Assembly (NCBI GenBank): GCA_945888535.1
Contig: CAMDAN010000080.1
Coordinates: 1-11,220, forward strand
Direction: 5' to 3'
Origin: Bordetella parapertussis
GTDB taxonomy: Bacteria; Pseudomonadota; Gammaproteobacteria; Burkholderiales; Burkholderiaceae_C
Length of the DNA: 11,220 nt
A program made the translations under genes and the position numbers. Under the pieces are notes generated by a model, which made no database searches, had not been told where the DNA came from, and saw only the letters and a list, made by a program, of their open reading frames with translations. Numbering within the stretch: the stretch's first letter is position 1; the number at the start of each line of letters is the position of its first letter. This document shows, in pieces, positions 1-7,486 of this stretch.

Positions 1-501
1 GCGGTAATTGCGGGCGTTGCTGTGATGGTTTCTGATTCCTTTGGCGGCAAGGTGTCGCCCATTGGTGACGGCTTGGCCGTGCTGATTGCTTTGGCGTTTG
101 CCACGGCTACAGTCATCACGCGTCGCCATGCCAAAGTGGCGATGATGCCTGCAGTCTGCCTTGGGACCTTGATTGCCTCTGCGGTCTCGGCCTCGCTGGC
201 GCAGCAATTTCAGGTCAATGCCATGGATGCCGGATTGTTATTTATGTTTGGCGCACTCAATTTAGGTTTAGGCATGGCACTGTTTGTTACTGGCGCTCGG
301 CTGCTTCCCTCCGCCATCGCTGCTTTGATTGGTATTGCGGAACCGGTTCTCGGGCCTTTGTGGGTTTGGTTGATGCACAACGAAATTCCTAGCGCTCGCA
401 CCATGCTCGGGGGCGGTATCGTTTTCCTAGCTTTGGTTGCGCACATCGGTTGGCAGCTTAAGCAGTCGCGCGAGGAGACTTTAGTTCCAACGGTGGACTA
501 G
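1..501 (+). CDS. EamA/DMT-family transporter, C-terminal part (5' end outside window)
   Basis: This is an integral inner-membrane protein of the drug/metabolite transporter superfamily, a group that exports metabolites or amino acids; the substrate cannot be told. The frame is open from base 1, so the gene begins upstream of the window and about 166 residues are visible. The visible part is the second EamA repeat: alternating hydrophobic helices, a Gly-rich segment (GALNLGLGMALFVTGARLLP), then SAIAALIGIAEPVLGPLWVWL. The signature 'A...E P V ... L W' near the end of the repeat is typical of EamA proteins. A last hydrophobic helix and a short charged tail (KQSREE) precede the TAG stop. A GTG/ATG at 22-27 lies inside the open frame and is an internal codon, not a credible start, because half of the family domain would be missing. 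Family assignment is firm; function is not. Confidence 0.85.
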   Translation, partial: AVIAGVAVMVSDSFGGKVSPIGDGLAVLIALAFATATVITRRHAKVAMMPAVCLGTLIASAVSASLAQQFQVNAMDAGLLFMFGALNLGLGMALFVTGARLLPSAIAALIGIAEPVLGPLWVWLMHNEIPSARTMLGGGIVFLALVAHIGWQLKQSREETLVPTVD

Positions 502-560
502 CTGAGGAAGGCTATCGACCTCCTTATGGGGGACCATTGCTTTCCATGATTACAAAATAA

Positions 561-611
561 TTGTTTCTCATTATTGACAAAAGCGATTTTTTTGAATAAG
601 ATGAGAAACAA
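561..611 (+). promoter_or_regulatory. Operator: perfect 11-bp inverted repeat around the module promoter
   Basis: The left arm TTGTTTCTCAT (561-571) and right arm ATGAGAAACAA (601-611) are exact reverse complements separated by 29 bp. The two arms bracket the promoter: the left arm ends just before the -35 box and the right arm overlaps the -10 box and the probable transcription start. Binding of a dimeric XRE regulator to both arms would block RNA polymerase, which fits autorepression by the regulator encoded just downstream. The repeat is seen directly; the operator role is inferred. Confidence 0.7.
574..602 (+). promoter_or_regulatory. Sigma-70-type promoter of the toxin-antitoxin-like module
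   Basis: A perfect -35 hexamer TTGACA (574-579) is followed after 17 bp by TAAGAT (597-602), which matches the -10 consensus at four of six positions including the first two and last two. Transcription would begin near 608-612, so the mRNA would be leaderless or nearly so for a start codon at 613. Confidence 0.6.
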
Positions 612-612
612 T

Positions 613-1098
613 ATGCCAAAACAATCACCCTTCGTAACTGAAAAAACCGCATCCAAGCTGCAGAACTTGGGTGCACGCGTGGCCGAAAGGCGTAAGGCTT
701 TGCGGGTCAGCGCTACTGTGGCGGCAGAGGCCGCGGGAATTTCCCGGGTCACGCTGCACCGCATCGAAAAAGGCGAGCCCTCGGTCACCATGGGAGCCTG
801 GAGCAACGCCATTGCCGCAATGGGCTTGCTGTTGCAACTGCAAGATGAAAAAACTGCCAGCCCCACAAAACAACAACCCTCTGGCTGGTGGCCTGTGCGC
901 ATTGCGCTGGCTGACTATCCGCAACTTAAAACACTAGCCTGGCAAGTAAATGGCACAGACCACTTGACCCCGGTGGAGGCGTTTGACATTTACGAACGCA
1001 ACGCTCGACACCTAGATCTGCCAACCCTGACAGAGCAAGAGCAAGCGCTTTGGCAAGCATTGCAACAAGCCTTTGGCAAGCGGGCTAGCCATGTTTGA
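613..1098 (+). CDS. XRE-family HTH regulator, putative antitoxin
   Basis: This 161-residue DNA-binding protein is the probable antitoxin and autorepressor of the nucleotidyltransferase gene that follows. Residues about 19-72 form a Cro/C1-type helix-turn-helix: a basic first helix (LGARVAERRKALRVS), VAAEAAGISRVTLHRIEKGE as the helix-turn-recognition helix, then a closing helix rich in Ala and Leu. Residues about 87-158 form a second, mostly helical domain starting with WWPVRIALADYP, presumably the toxin-binding part. I chose ATG 613. A TTG at 574 and an ATG at 601 are in frame, but both fall inside the promoter -35 and -10 boxes; no clear Shine-Dalgarno sequence precedes 613. Its last 8 nt overlap the toxin start (ATGTTTGA), pointing to coupled translation. 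The HTH call is certain; the antitoxin role rests on context. Confidence 0.85.
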   Translation: MPKQSPFVTEKTASKLQNLGARVAERRKALRVSATVAAEAAGISRVTLHRIEKGEPSVTMGAWSNAIAAMGLLLQLQDEKTASPTKQQPSGWWPVRIALADYPQLKTLAWQVNGTDHLTPVEAFDIYERNARHLDLPTLTEQEQALWQALQQAFGKRASHV

Positions 1099-1804
1099 GC
1101 GGGCACACCATCAACGCATAGCGCACATCCTTGCGGCGCTTGATGGCGATGTACTTGCCAAACACGCCTGCTGGTTTGCTGGGGGCACTTGCATCGCACT
1201 GAAGTTTGGCGAATACCGCGAATCGGTGGACATGGATTTTCTGGTGTCCGATGCAGCTGGATACCGCGAGTTGCGACAACTGTTAACAGGTGTCGGCGGC
1301 TTAAGACCCATCACGCGCCAAGGGGCTATGCCGCTGGAGCTCATACGAGAAGTACGTGCGGACCAATACGGCATTCGCACCCACGTGCGTATGGACGGGC
1401 ACGCCGTGAAATTCGAGATCGTCCGTGAAGCGCGCATCGCACTACAAGCGCCTGGACCACAGGACCAACTCTGCGGCATTGCCACCTTGACGGTTTTAGA
1501 TCTTGCGGCAAGTAAATTATTGGCTAACGCTGACCGACAGGCCGACGAAGGCGTGTTCAGCCGGGATGTCATTGATCTTGCCATGATGGATTTGACCGTG
1601 CCCCAGTTGCATGCCGCACTTGAAAAAGCCATCGAAGCCTATGGTGCAGCCATTACCCGCGATTTGTCCAAAGCCATTGACCGGCTGCAGGAGCGGCAGG
1701 GTTGGCTTGAACGCTGCATGAACGTCATGGCCATGGACATGCCCAAGGCAGTGCTCTGGCAAAAAATTCGATATCTCAGGCGAGTGCTGCCTGAAACTTC
1801 ATAA
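1091..1804 (+). CDS. AbiEii/AbiGii-like nucleotidyltransferase, putative toxin
   Basis: This is a 237-residue cytoplasmic protein with the minimal nucleotidyltransferase fold used by AbiEii, AbiGii and MenT/TglT-type toxins, which transfer nucleotides to RNA or protein targets. Visible motifs: G31-G32-T33 followed by D47-x-D49 (metal-binding aspartates), a strand VKFEIV with E109 where the third carboxylate is expected, and the family motif LDLAASKLLA with K142 followed by F-S-R-D-V-I-D-L (R158, D159, D162). The C-terminal third is helical. ATG 1091 is used because it overlaps the antitoxin stop; a TTG at 1073 would add six residues and deepen the overlap. Pairing with an XRE gene supports a toxin-antitoxin or abortive-infection role. 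The fold is confidently assigned; toxicity and target are inferred. It ends immediately next to the stop codon of the convergent LysR gene. Confidence 0.85.
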   Translation: MFERAHHQRIAHILAALDGDVLAKHACWFAGGTCIALKFGEYRESVDMDFLVSDAAGYRELRQLLTGVGGLRPITRQGAMPLELIREVRADQYGIRTHVRMDGHAVKFEIVREARIALQAPGPQDQLCGIATLTVLDLAASKLLANADRQADEGVFSRDVIDLAMMDLTVPQLHAALEKAIEAYGAAITRDLSKAIDRLQERQGWLERCMNVMAMDMPKAVLWQKIRYLRRVLPETS

Positions 1805-2746
1805 CTACGCGTTCTGACTACGCTGCACTCTTGTTGGGATGAATCGACGCTGCCGCCTCTTGGACCAACCAGTCTTTATAGCCATTACATCGGCTCGGGC
1901 CCGGCCAGCCCGTGAGGCAATGATGTACATCGGCTGGTGCGTTGTCACGCTCTGCGTTAGGGGCCGCACCAAGCGGCCTTGGTTAATCAGGGGTTCCACA
2001 ATGTGTCGCCAACCCAAAGCAATCCCCTGCCCTTCTAAGGCCGCTTGCAAAACGATGGAGTAATCGTTAAAAGTAAAGGCTTTGCCAGCACGCGCGGGAC
2101 TCACCCCAAAGCGCGCTAACCAACCCGCCCAGTCGAGCCTTGGACGGTAGCGTTCCTCAAGATGTAAAAGTGTTGTCTGAGCTACGTCTTGGGGGAGTTT
2201 GAGTGTGGGGTGGCTGACTAAGAAATCAGGGCTACACACAGGGAAAACTTCTTCATCCACAAAGTGCCAACGCTCAAATCGCGCGTAATCTCCGCTGCCT
2301 AAAGTAATGCCCAAATCAATCCGCTCTCGCTCTAAATCGAGATCAATGTCGGTCGTAATACAACGCAACTCGATGTCTGGGTGCTGCTGCTTAAAGCGGG
2401 CGATGCGCGGCATCAGCCACCACGTGGCGGTCGCTGTTGAAACGGCCAGCGTGACTTGGTGACCCTGCGTCATGGTGCGAACTTCGCGCAGGGCTTGGTC
2501 CATCAGCGTCAAGCCCAGGCCCACCTGGTCTAATAAATAGCGCCCTGCTTCGGTCAGTTCTACGCCTTTGTGTCGTCTGTCAAACAAAGCCACCCCCAGT
2601 TCGTCTTCCAACATCCGTACCGCATGGCTGATAGCCGGTTGGCTGACGGACAGCTCTAAGGCTGCACGAGTAAAACTGCCGGTTCGCGCCGCAGCCTCAA
2701 AGGTAATGAGATGGCCCATGGCGGGCTGATCGAAGCGTTTTTGCAT
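1805..2746 (-). CDS. LysR-type transcriptional regulator (GcvA-like)
   Basis: This 313-residue transcription factor probably controls the divergent MttB-like/flavoenzyme operon. The N-terminal winged HTH is unmistakable: FEAAARTGSFTRAALELSVS at residues 16-35, then QPAISHAVRMLEDELGVALF up to residue 55 and DRRHKGVELTEAG. From about residue 95 a periplasmic-binding-protein-like effector domain follows (VTLAVSTATATWWLMPRIARF..., LGITLGSGDY, VFPVCSPDFL), of the type seen in GcvA and related activators. A second Met at residue 10 is an alternative start; neither has a clear ribosome binding site. The basic C-terminal tail (KRRQRRFIPTR) is slightly longer than usual. LysR genes typically regulate the gene divergent from them and their own expression, so the 110-bp region to 2856 should contain its binding site. 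The inducer is unknown. Confidence 0.92.
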   Translation of the reverse strand: MQKRFDQPAMGHLITFEAAARTGSFTRAALELSVSQPAISHAVRMLEDELGVALFDRRHKGVELTEAGRYLLDQVGLGLTLMDQALREVRTMTQGHQVTLAVSTATATWWLMPRIARFKQQHPDIELRCITTDIDLDLERERIDLGITLGSGDYARFERWHFVDEEVFPVCSPDFLVSHPTLKLPQDVAQTTLLHLEERYRPRLDWAGWLARFGVSPARAGKAFTFNDYSIVLQAALEGQGIALGWRHIVEPLINQGRLVRPLTQSVTTHQPMYIIASRAGRARADVMAIKTGWSKRRQRRFIPTRVQRSQNA

Positions 2747-2856
2747 AAGCTGAGTTTATTCTAAGGATGAAAAACTATTGGGGTGACGAAACGATAAATT
2801 CGCTCTAATATCAGCGCTATTATTTCAAATCACAGCCATTGACCGGAGCAAGCATC
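2747..2856. promoter_or_regulatory. Divergent promoter region, likely LysR binding site
   Basis: This 110-bp AT-rich gap separates the LysR gene from the MttB-like gene. It holds TAATA-N7-TATTA (2806-2822), a short exact palindrome, and GATA-N12-TATC (2793-2812). Either could contribute to LysR binding, but neither is a clean T-N11-A box with long dyad arms. No strong -35/-10 pair is visible for either gene, as expected for an activator-dependent promoter. A Shine-Dalgarno GGAG (2845-2848) lies 8 nt before ATG 2857. Confidence 0.45.
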
Positions 2857-4422
2857 ATGAGTGAATCTGATACCCAAACCTTATCGCCTCCTACCGCGCC
2901 AGTAAAGCACGGCCGACGCAGCGGTGGGCGTGAACGCCGTGACCCCAACGCCAAAGCAACGGGGCCGGCCTATATCAAACGTGTCATCCCCACCTACGAC
3001 ATCATGGGCGAGGAAAGCTTGCTCAAGATCGAAGCGACAGCAGACCGCATCCTGGCCGAAGTGGGGCTAGACATTCGCGACGATGATGAAATTTTGGCGA
3101 TGTTTAAAAAGTCAGGCGCCAAAGTCGACGGCATGCGGGTGCGCTTTGAACCAGGACACCTGCGCGAGATTCTCAAAACCGCGCCCAAAGAATTCACCCA
3201 GCACGCCCGCAATCCAGCCCACTCAGTTCAGATTGGCGGTAACAACGTTGTTTTTGCGCCGTCGTATGGATCGCCATTCGTGATGGACTTAGACCGAGGG
3301 CGGCGTTACGGCACCTTGGAAGATTTTCAAAATTTTGTGAAGTTGACTTACAACACACCGTGGCTGCACCACAGCGGCGGCACAGTTTGCGAACCCACTG
3401 ACATCCCCGTCAACAAGCGGCACTTAGACATGGTCTATGCCCACATGCGCTTTTCTGACAAAGCGTATATGGGCTCGATCACTTCCGAAGAACGCGCAGA
3501 AGATTCGATCGCAATGAGCCGCTTGCTTTTTGGGCGTGAATTTGTAGATAAAAACTGCGTGATATTGGGCAACGTGAATGTGAACTCACCGCTGTTGTGG
3601 GACGGAACGATGACTAAGTCAGCGCGGGCCTACGCACGGGCCAACCAAGCTGCGGTGATCGTGCCCTTTATTTTGGGCGGCGCGATGGGGCCTGTGACCA
3701 ATGCGGGCGCGATTGCCCAAGCGCACGCAGAAACCATGGTGGGCTGTGCGATGACGCAGCTAGAACGCCCCGGTGCACCGGTTATTTACGGTAATTTTCT
3801 CTCCAGCATGTCCCTGCGTTCTGGCTCGCCAACCTTTGGCACGCCTGAGCCTGCAATTGGTTCGATGGTGGTGGGCCAACTTGCAAGGCGATTGAATTTG
3901 CCGCTGCGCTGTGCGGGCTCGTTTACGACTTCCAAGCTACCTGATGGGCAGGCGATGCAAGAAAGCGTCATGTCTATGCTCTCGGCCATTCACTGCGGAG
4001 CCAATTTCATCTTGCACTCGGCCGGCTTTCTCGATGGCTTGTTATCGATGAGCTACGAAAAATTTATGATGGATGCCGATTTTTGTGGCGCATTACACAG
4101 CTATTTAGGCGGTGTTACTGTAGATGACAACAGCTTGGCCATGAACGCTTTCCAAGAAGTGACGCCTGGAGGACATTACCTTGGCAGTTCCCACACCATG
4201 GCCAACTACACCACGGCCTTTTACGACTCCACAATCTCTGACGACACGCCTTTTGAATCGTGGACCGAATCGGGAGAAAGTGACTCGGCCAAGCGGGCTA
4301 ACAAACGCTGGAAACAATCGCTGGCCGACTACGCAACACCAATAATGGATCCCGCATTAGATGAATCGATTCGGGACTATATGGATAGAAAAAAAGCATC
4401 CATGCCCGATCAATGGTATTGA
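2857..4422 (+). CDS. MttB-family (trimethylamine methyltransferase-like) protein, non-pyrrolysine
   Basis: This 521-residue protein belongs to the MttB/COG5598 family of TIM-barrel methyltransferases. Characterised members such as MttB and the glycine-betaine enzyme MtgB move a methyl group from a tertiary or quaternary amine to a corrinoid protein. After a basic, probably disordered N-terminus (RRSGGRERRDPNAKA) come HHSGGTVCEPTDIP, then the family hallmarks FILGGAMGPVTNAGAIAQAH and PGAPVIYGNF, followed by SPTFGTPEPA. There is no in-frame amber codon, so it lacks pyrrolysine, unlike archaeal MttB. ATG 2857 is preceded by GGAG at 8 nt; an upstream TTG (2839) lacks this. It lies 24 nt before the flavoenzyme gene, so the two are probably co-transcribed. 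The likely substrate class is a betaine or other methylated amine, which is inferred. No corrinoid protein gene is in the window. Confidence 0.88.
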   Translation: MSESDTQTLSPPTAPVKHGRRSGGRERRDPNAKATGPAYIKRVIPTYDIMGEESLLKIEATADRILAEVGLDIRDDDEILAMFKKSGAKVDGMRVRFEPGHLREILKTAPKEFTQHARNPAHSVQIGGNNVVFAPSYGSPFVMDLDRGRRYGTLEDFQNFVKLTYNTPWLHHSGGTVCEPTDIPVNKRHLDMVYAHMRFSDKAYMGSITSEERAEDSIAMSRLLFGREFVDKNCVILGNVNVNSPLLWDGTMTKSARAYARANQAAVIVPFILGGAMGPVTNAGAIAQAHAETMVGCAMTQLERPGAPVIYGNFLSSMSLRSGSPTFGTPEPAIGSMVVGQLARRLNLPLRCAGSFTTSKLPDGQAMQESVMSMLSAIHCGANFILHSAGFLDGLLSMSYEKFMMDADFCGALHSYLGGVTVDDNSLAMNAFQEVTPGGHYLGSSHTMANYTTAFYDSTISDDTPFESWTESGESDSAKRANKRWKQSLADYATPIMDPALDESIRDYMDRKKASMPDQWY

Positions 4423-4446
4423 ATAAGTAACCCACTAGGACCCGCC

Positions 4447-6504
4447 ATGGCAAGCGCAAACCCAAACGATCCCCTATTGCAACCCTTTCAGCTCAAGCAT
4501 TTGCGGTTGAAAAACCGCATCATGATTACTTCGCATGAGCCGGCCTACCCTGAAAACGGAATGCCCAAAGAGCGCTACCGGGCGTACCACGTTGAACGCG
4601 CCAAAGCCGGAATCGCGCTCACCATGACGGCAGGCTCTGCCGCTGTCTCCCGCGACAGTCCACCAGTATTTAACAACATCTTGGCCTACAAAGACGAGGT
4701 CGTTCCATGGATGAAAGATCTCACCGATGCTTGCCACGAACATGGCGCTGCGGTGATGATCCAACTCACCCATTTGGGCCGTCGCACCAGCTGGTCCAAA
4801 GCCGATTGGCTGCCGGTGGTATCGCCCTCACACCACCGTGAAGCATCGCACCGCGCCTTCCCCAAGAAAATGGAAGACTGGGATATTGATCGCATTATCA
4901 AAGACTACGCTGATGCCGCTGAACGCATGCACGCTGCAGGGGTGGATGGGTTAGAGCTGGAGGCCTACGGGCACTTGATGGACCAATTCTGGTCTCCCTC
5001 GACCAATACCTTAGACGCGCCCTTTGGCGGACCGATGGAAAACCGGGTGCGTTTTACCTTGGAGGTGATCAAAGCCATTCGCGCCCGCGTCGGCAAAGAA
5101 TTTATATTAGGCGTTCGCGGCGTTGCCGATGAAGTGCGCCCGGGCGGCCTGACGGCCGATGAAGGCCTAGGCATTGCGCGGTACCTAGCCATGTCTGGCA
5201 TGGTGGACTTTCTCAACATCATTCGCGGCCATATTGATACCGATGCCGGACTCACCGACGTCATTCCCGTTCAAGGCATGCGCAGTGCACCGCACTTGGA
5301 TTTTGCGGGTGGCATTCGCCAACAACTCGACATCCCGATCTTTCACGGTGCAAAAATCCAAGACGTCAATACCGCCCGCTTTGCCATTGAGTCGGGCAAG
5401 CTCGATATGGTCGGCATGACCCGCGCCCATATGGCTGACCCCCACATCGTGCGAAAAATTATGATCGGCCGAGAAGATACGATTCGCCCTTGCGTCGGTG
5501 CGAACTTTTGTTTAGATCGTATTTACCAAGGCGGTGAGGCTTACTGCATTCACAACCCCGCGACAGGGCGTGAACTGACCATGCCCCACGCTTTAGAAAA
5601 AGCCCCAAGCCCCAAAAAAATCGTTGTGGTTGGTGCGGGACCATCAGGACTTGAAGCGGCGCGGGTGGCGTCTGAGCGCGGACACCACGTTGTGGTTCTA
5701 GAAGCGGCGTCCAAACCCGGCGGACAAATTCGATTAACCGCACTAAGCCAACGGCGCAAAGAGATGATCAGCATCATCGACTGGCGCATGGCCCGTTGTG
5801 AAGAACAAGGGGTTTCATTTCGCTTTAACACCTTGGCTGATTCATCTACCGTCTTGGCAGAAAAACCCGATGTCGTCATCATCGCCTCGGGCGGTTTGCC
5901 GCACACGGAGGTATTGAGCGCAGGCAACGAATTGGTGGTTTCGGCTTGGGACATTTTGAGTGGCGACGCCAAGCCTGGAAAAAATGTACTTTTGTACGAC
6001 GACGCCGGAGACCACGCCGCCCTACAAGCCGCCGATGTGATCGCGCAAACTGGTGCCACCTTAGAAGTCATGACACCCGACCGCAGCTTCTCGCCGGAAG
6101 TCATGGCGATGAACTTGGTGCCGTATATGCGCAGCTTGCAAAAACTAGACGTCACCTTCACCGTCACCTTCCGACTTGAATCCGTAGAGCGCAATCCCAC
6201 ACAAGCGGGCAAGTTGCTTGCCGTATTGGGAAGTGACTACGGCGGCGTGCGCAAAGAACGCGTGGTGGACCAAGTCGTCGTGAACCACGGCACGCTGCCG
6301 CTGGAAGACCTGTATTTTGAGCTCAAGCCCATGTCAAGCAATGAAGGTGCAGTGAATTACACCGACTTGATTGCAGGCAAACCGCAGGCCGTTCAATCTA
6401 ACAAAGGCGGAAAGTTCCAGCTCTTTCGGATTGGAGACGCAATTTCTGCCCGCAACACGCATGCCGCTATTTACGATGCTTTGCGATTAGCCAAAGACTT
6501 GTAA
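4447..6504 (+). CDS. TMADH/dimethylglycine-demethylase-like flavoprotein (NADH:flavin oxidoreductase family)
   Basis: This 685-residue protein has the architecture of trimethylamine dehydrogenase, 2,4-dienoyl-CoA reductase and DgcA: an FMN-binding old-yellow-enzyme barrel (residues about 8-340), an Fe-S motif, and an FAD/NAD(P)-type Rossmann region beginning with the G396-A-G-P-S-G401 fingerprint. It starts LLQPFQLKHLRLKNRIMIT and has FGGPMENR and GMTRAHMADPHIVRK, all typical. Instead of the HGAHGYL-type active-site motif of reductases it has E172-A-Y174-G-H176-LMDQFWSP, suggesting an amine-type substrate. The Fe-S motif reads C349-V-G-A352-N-F-C355 with C367 following, so the second of four expected Cys ligands is Ala. 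AGGA lies 6 nt before the ATG. The likely reaction is oxidative N-demethylation of a methylated amine produced by or related to the MttB-like step. The family is firm; the substrate is inferred. Confidence 0.88.
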   Translation: MASANPNDPLLQPFQLKHLRLKNRIMITSHEPAYPENGMPKERYRAYHVERAKAGIALTMTAGSAAVSRDSPPVFNNILAYKDEVVPWMKDLTDACHEHGAAVMIQLTHLGRRTSWSKADWLPVVSPSHHREASHRAFPKKMEDWDIDRIIKDYADAAERMHAAGVDGLELEAYGHLMDQFWSPSTNTLDAPFGGPMENRVRFTLEVIKAIRARVGKEFILGVRGVADEVRPGGLTADEGLGIARYLAMSGMVDFLNIIRGHIDTDAGLTDVIPVQGMRSAPHLDFAGGIRQQLDIPIFHGAKIQDVNTARFAIESGKLDMVGMTRAHMADPHIVRKIMIGREDTIRPCVGANFCLDRIYQGGEAYCIHNPATGRELTMPHALEKAPSPKKIVVVGAGPSGLEAARVASERGHHVVVLEAASKPGGQIRLTALSQRRKEMISIIDWRMARCEEQGVSFRFNTLADSSTVLAEKPDVVIIASGGLPHTEVLSAGNELVVSAWDILSGDAKPGKNVLLYDDAGDHAALQAADVIAQTGATLEVMTPDRSFSPEVMAMNLVPYMRSLQKLDVTFTVTFRLESVERNPTQAGKLLAVLGSDYGGVRKERVVDQVVVNHGTLPLEDLYFELKPMSSNEGAVNYTDLIAGKPQAVQSNKGGKFQLFRIGDAISARNTHAAIYDALRLAKDL

Positions 6505-6517
6505 TTTTTCGTACTTA

Positions 6518-7486
6518 TTACAAAGGGATAGCAACACGGTACTGCTGCTGGGTCAATGCCTTTTTGTACCAGCTCCATGCTTCCTCAAAGGCTTTCCACT
6601 CCAAGTCAATGGCTTGGTCTGTGGGCAAGTCACTCCCGTTTAAAAAGTGGCTGGCTTGGTCGATGCTAAAGCAATCACTCTTTGGCACGTCGTGCGACTT
6701 CAGCGGGGCGGCGTAGCCCCATACATTTTCAAAACAAAAACGGCGTAAACCACTTTCATACAAACGGTGGGTTTGTTCCATGATGGGTAAGCGCCCCTGA
6801 CCCATAGGAACGCCTTGCACCCACAAATTTCCCCATGCGTGTTCCGGGCCCACAACGACCACGTGGTCCTTGACGTGCACGGTGCTCACAAAAGGTGCCA
6901 TCGCCTCCAAAGCGTCGAGGGGTTCCTCGCCCACCATCTGCGAGTTTCCGTAGTCGTAGAGTGCGCGAACCAGCGGGTGATTGACTTGGCTCAAAATATC
7001 AGCAATCACTTCACCCTGAAAGTCTTCGTGATTTTCAAAAACAAGCTTGATGCCAGTGCGCTCTAACGTATGAATCGCTCCGCGCAAGTCTTCGACCGTT
7101 TGGGTAATCTGACTTTGCAAAGGCGGCGGGTATTTTGTGTACACCCGCAAACACTCCGCGTTGACTTTGCCCGCAACGTCGAGCATCTTCAATAGATTAT
7201 CCAAGCGCGTGTCACTGGTGTCGATTTCGCATCTCATGCCGCTTTCAATAAGTGCGTTTTTGACCTTCTCAAAATGAACAACGGTCATGCCCCCCAAGTC
7301 GCGGTATCCGGGCCCATTGGCTGAGATGTTGACACCCGTAAAGCCTTGCGCTTTTGCCAACGCGATAAAACTAAACACATCAAAATCAGTGCGGTACTTA
7401 AACTGAAACCGCAGACTAAAGCTGTGGATGTGCATTTCAATAGCTTTCACGTGGCCCTCGCGATTGGAAGTGTGTATTTGCATCAT
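6518..7486 (-). CDS. Sugar phosphate isomerase/epimerase-like TIM-barrel protein (xylose isomerase-like fold)
   Basis: This 322-residue cytoplasmic protein has the AP-endonuclease-2/xylose-isomerase-like barrel that also occurs in hexulose and inosose epimerases, isomerases and dehydratases. The four usual metal ligands are recognisable at strand ends: E151 in LVFENHEDF, D178 in ALYDYGN, H204 in VHVKDH and E252 in RFCFENVWGY. It should therefore be a divalent-metal enzyme acting on a keto-sugar, polyol or similar substrate. It is the last gene of a minus-strand series. Its ATG overlaps the kinase stop in the sequence ATGA (7483-7486), which argues for this start; Met18 (just before HIHSFSLRF) is also a domain-compatible start. 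Its 3' end faces the flavoenzyme gene across only 13 nt, with no visible terminator. The exact reaction is unknown. Confidence 0.82.
   Translation of the reverse strand: MMQIHTSNREGHVKAIEMHIHSFSLRFQFKYRTDFDVFSFIALAKAQGFTGVNISANGPGYRDLGGMTVVHFEKVKNALIESGMRCEIDTSDTRLDNLLKMLDVAGKVNAECLRVYTKYPPPLQSQITQTVEDLRGAIHTLERTGIKLVFENHEDFQGEVIADILSQVNHPLVRALYDYGNSQMVGEEPLDALEAMAPFVSTVHVKDHVVVVGPEHAWGNLWVQGVPMGQGRLPIMEQTHRLYESGLRRFCFENVWGYAAPLKSHDVPKSDCFSIDQASHFLNGSDLPTDQAIDLEWKAFEEAWSWYKKALTQQQYRVAIPL

Larger units (their letters stand above)
502..612. other. Intergenic region between the transporter and the toxin-antitoxin module
   Basis: The left half (502-560) holds only weak complementarity (GAGG/CCTC around 505-525) without a T tract, so no convincing terminator for the transporter gene is seen. 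The right half carries the promoter and inverted repeat described separately. Confidence 0.5.

Noticed and set aside
502..530. Terminator after the transporter gene
   Set aside because: The complementarity is only about 4 bp with an 11-nt loop and no T tract follows.
574..612. Earlier TTG (574) or ATG (601) starts for the XRE gene
   Set aside because: Both fall within the -35 and -10 elements of the only good promoter and would lie upstream of the predicted transcript start.
1111..1632. Open frame of 173 codons antisense to the toxin gene
   Set aside because: It is a shadow of the nucleotidyltransferase, with low-complexity Ser/Ala composition and no family resemblance.
2857..4422. Pyrrolysine (amber readthrough) in the MttB-like gene
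   Set aside because: The frame contains no internal TAG codon and the protein reaches full family length with an ordinary TGA stop.
5550..6212. Long open frame (220 codons) antisense to the flavoenzyme gene
   Set aside because: It has no recognisable domain, is Ser/Thr/Ala-rich as expected for a shadow of a coding frame, and lies wholly inside a clear gene on the other strand.
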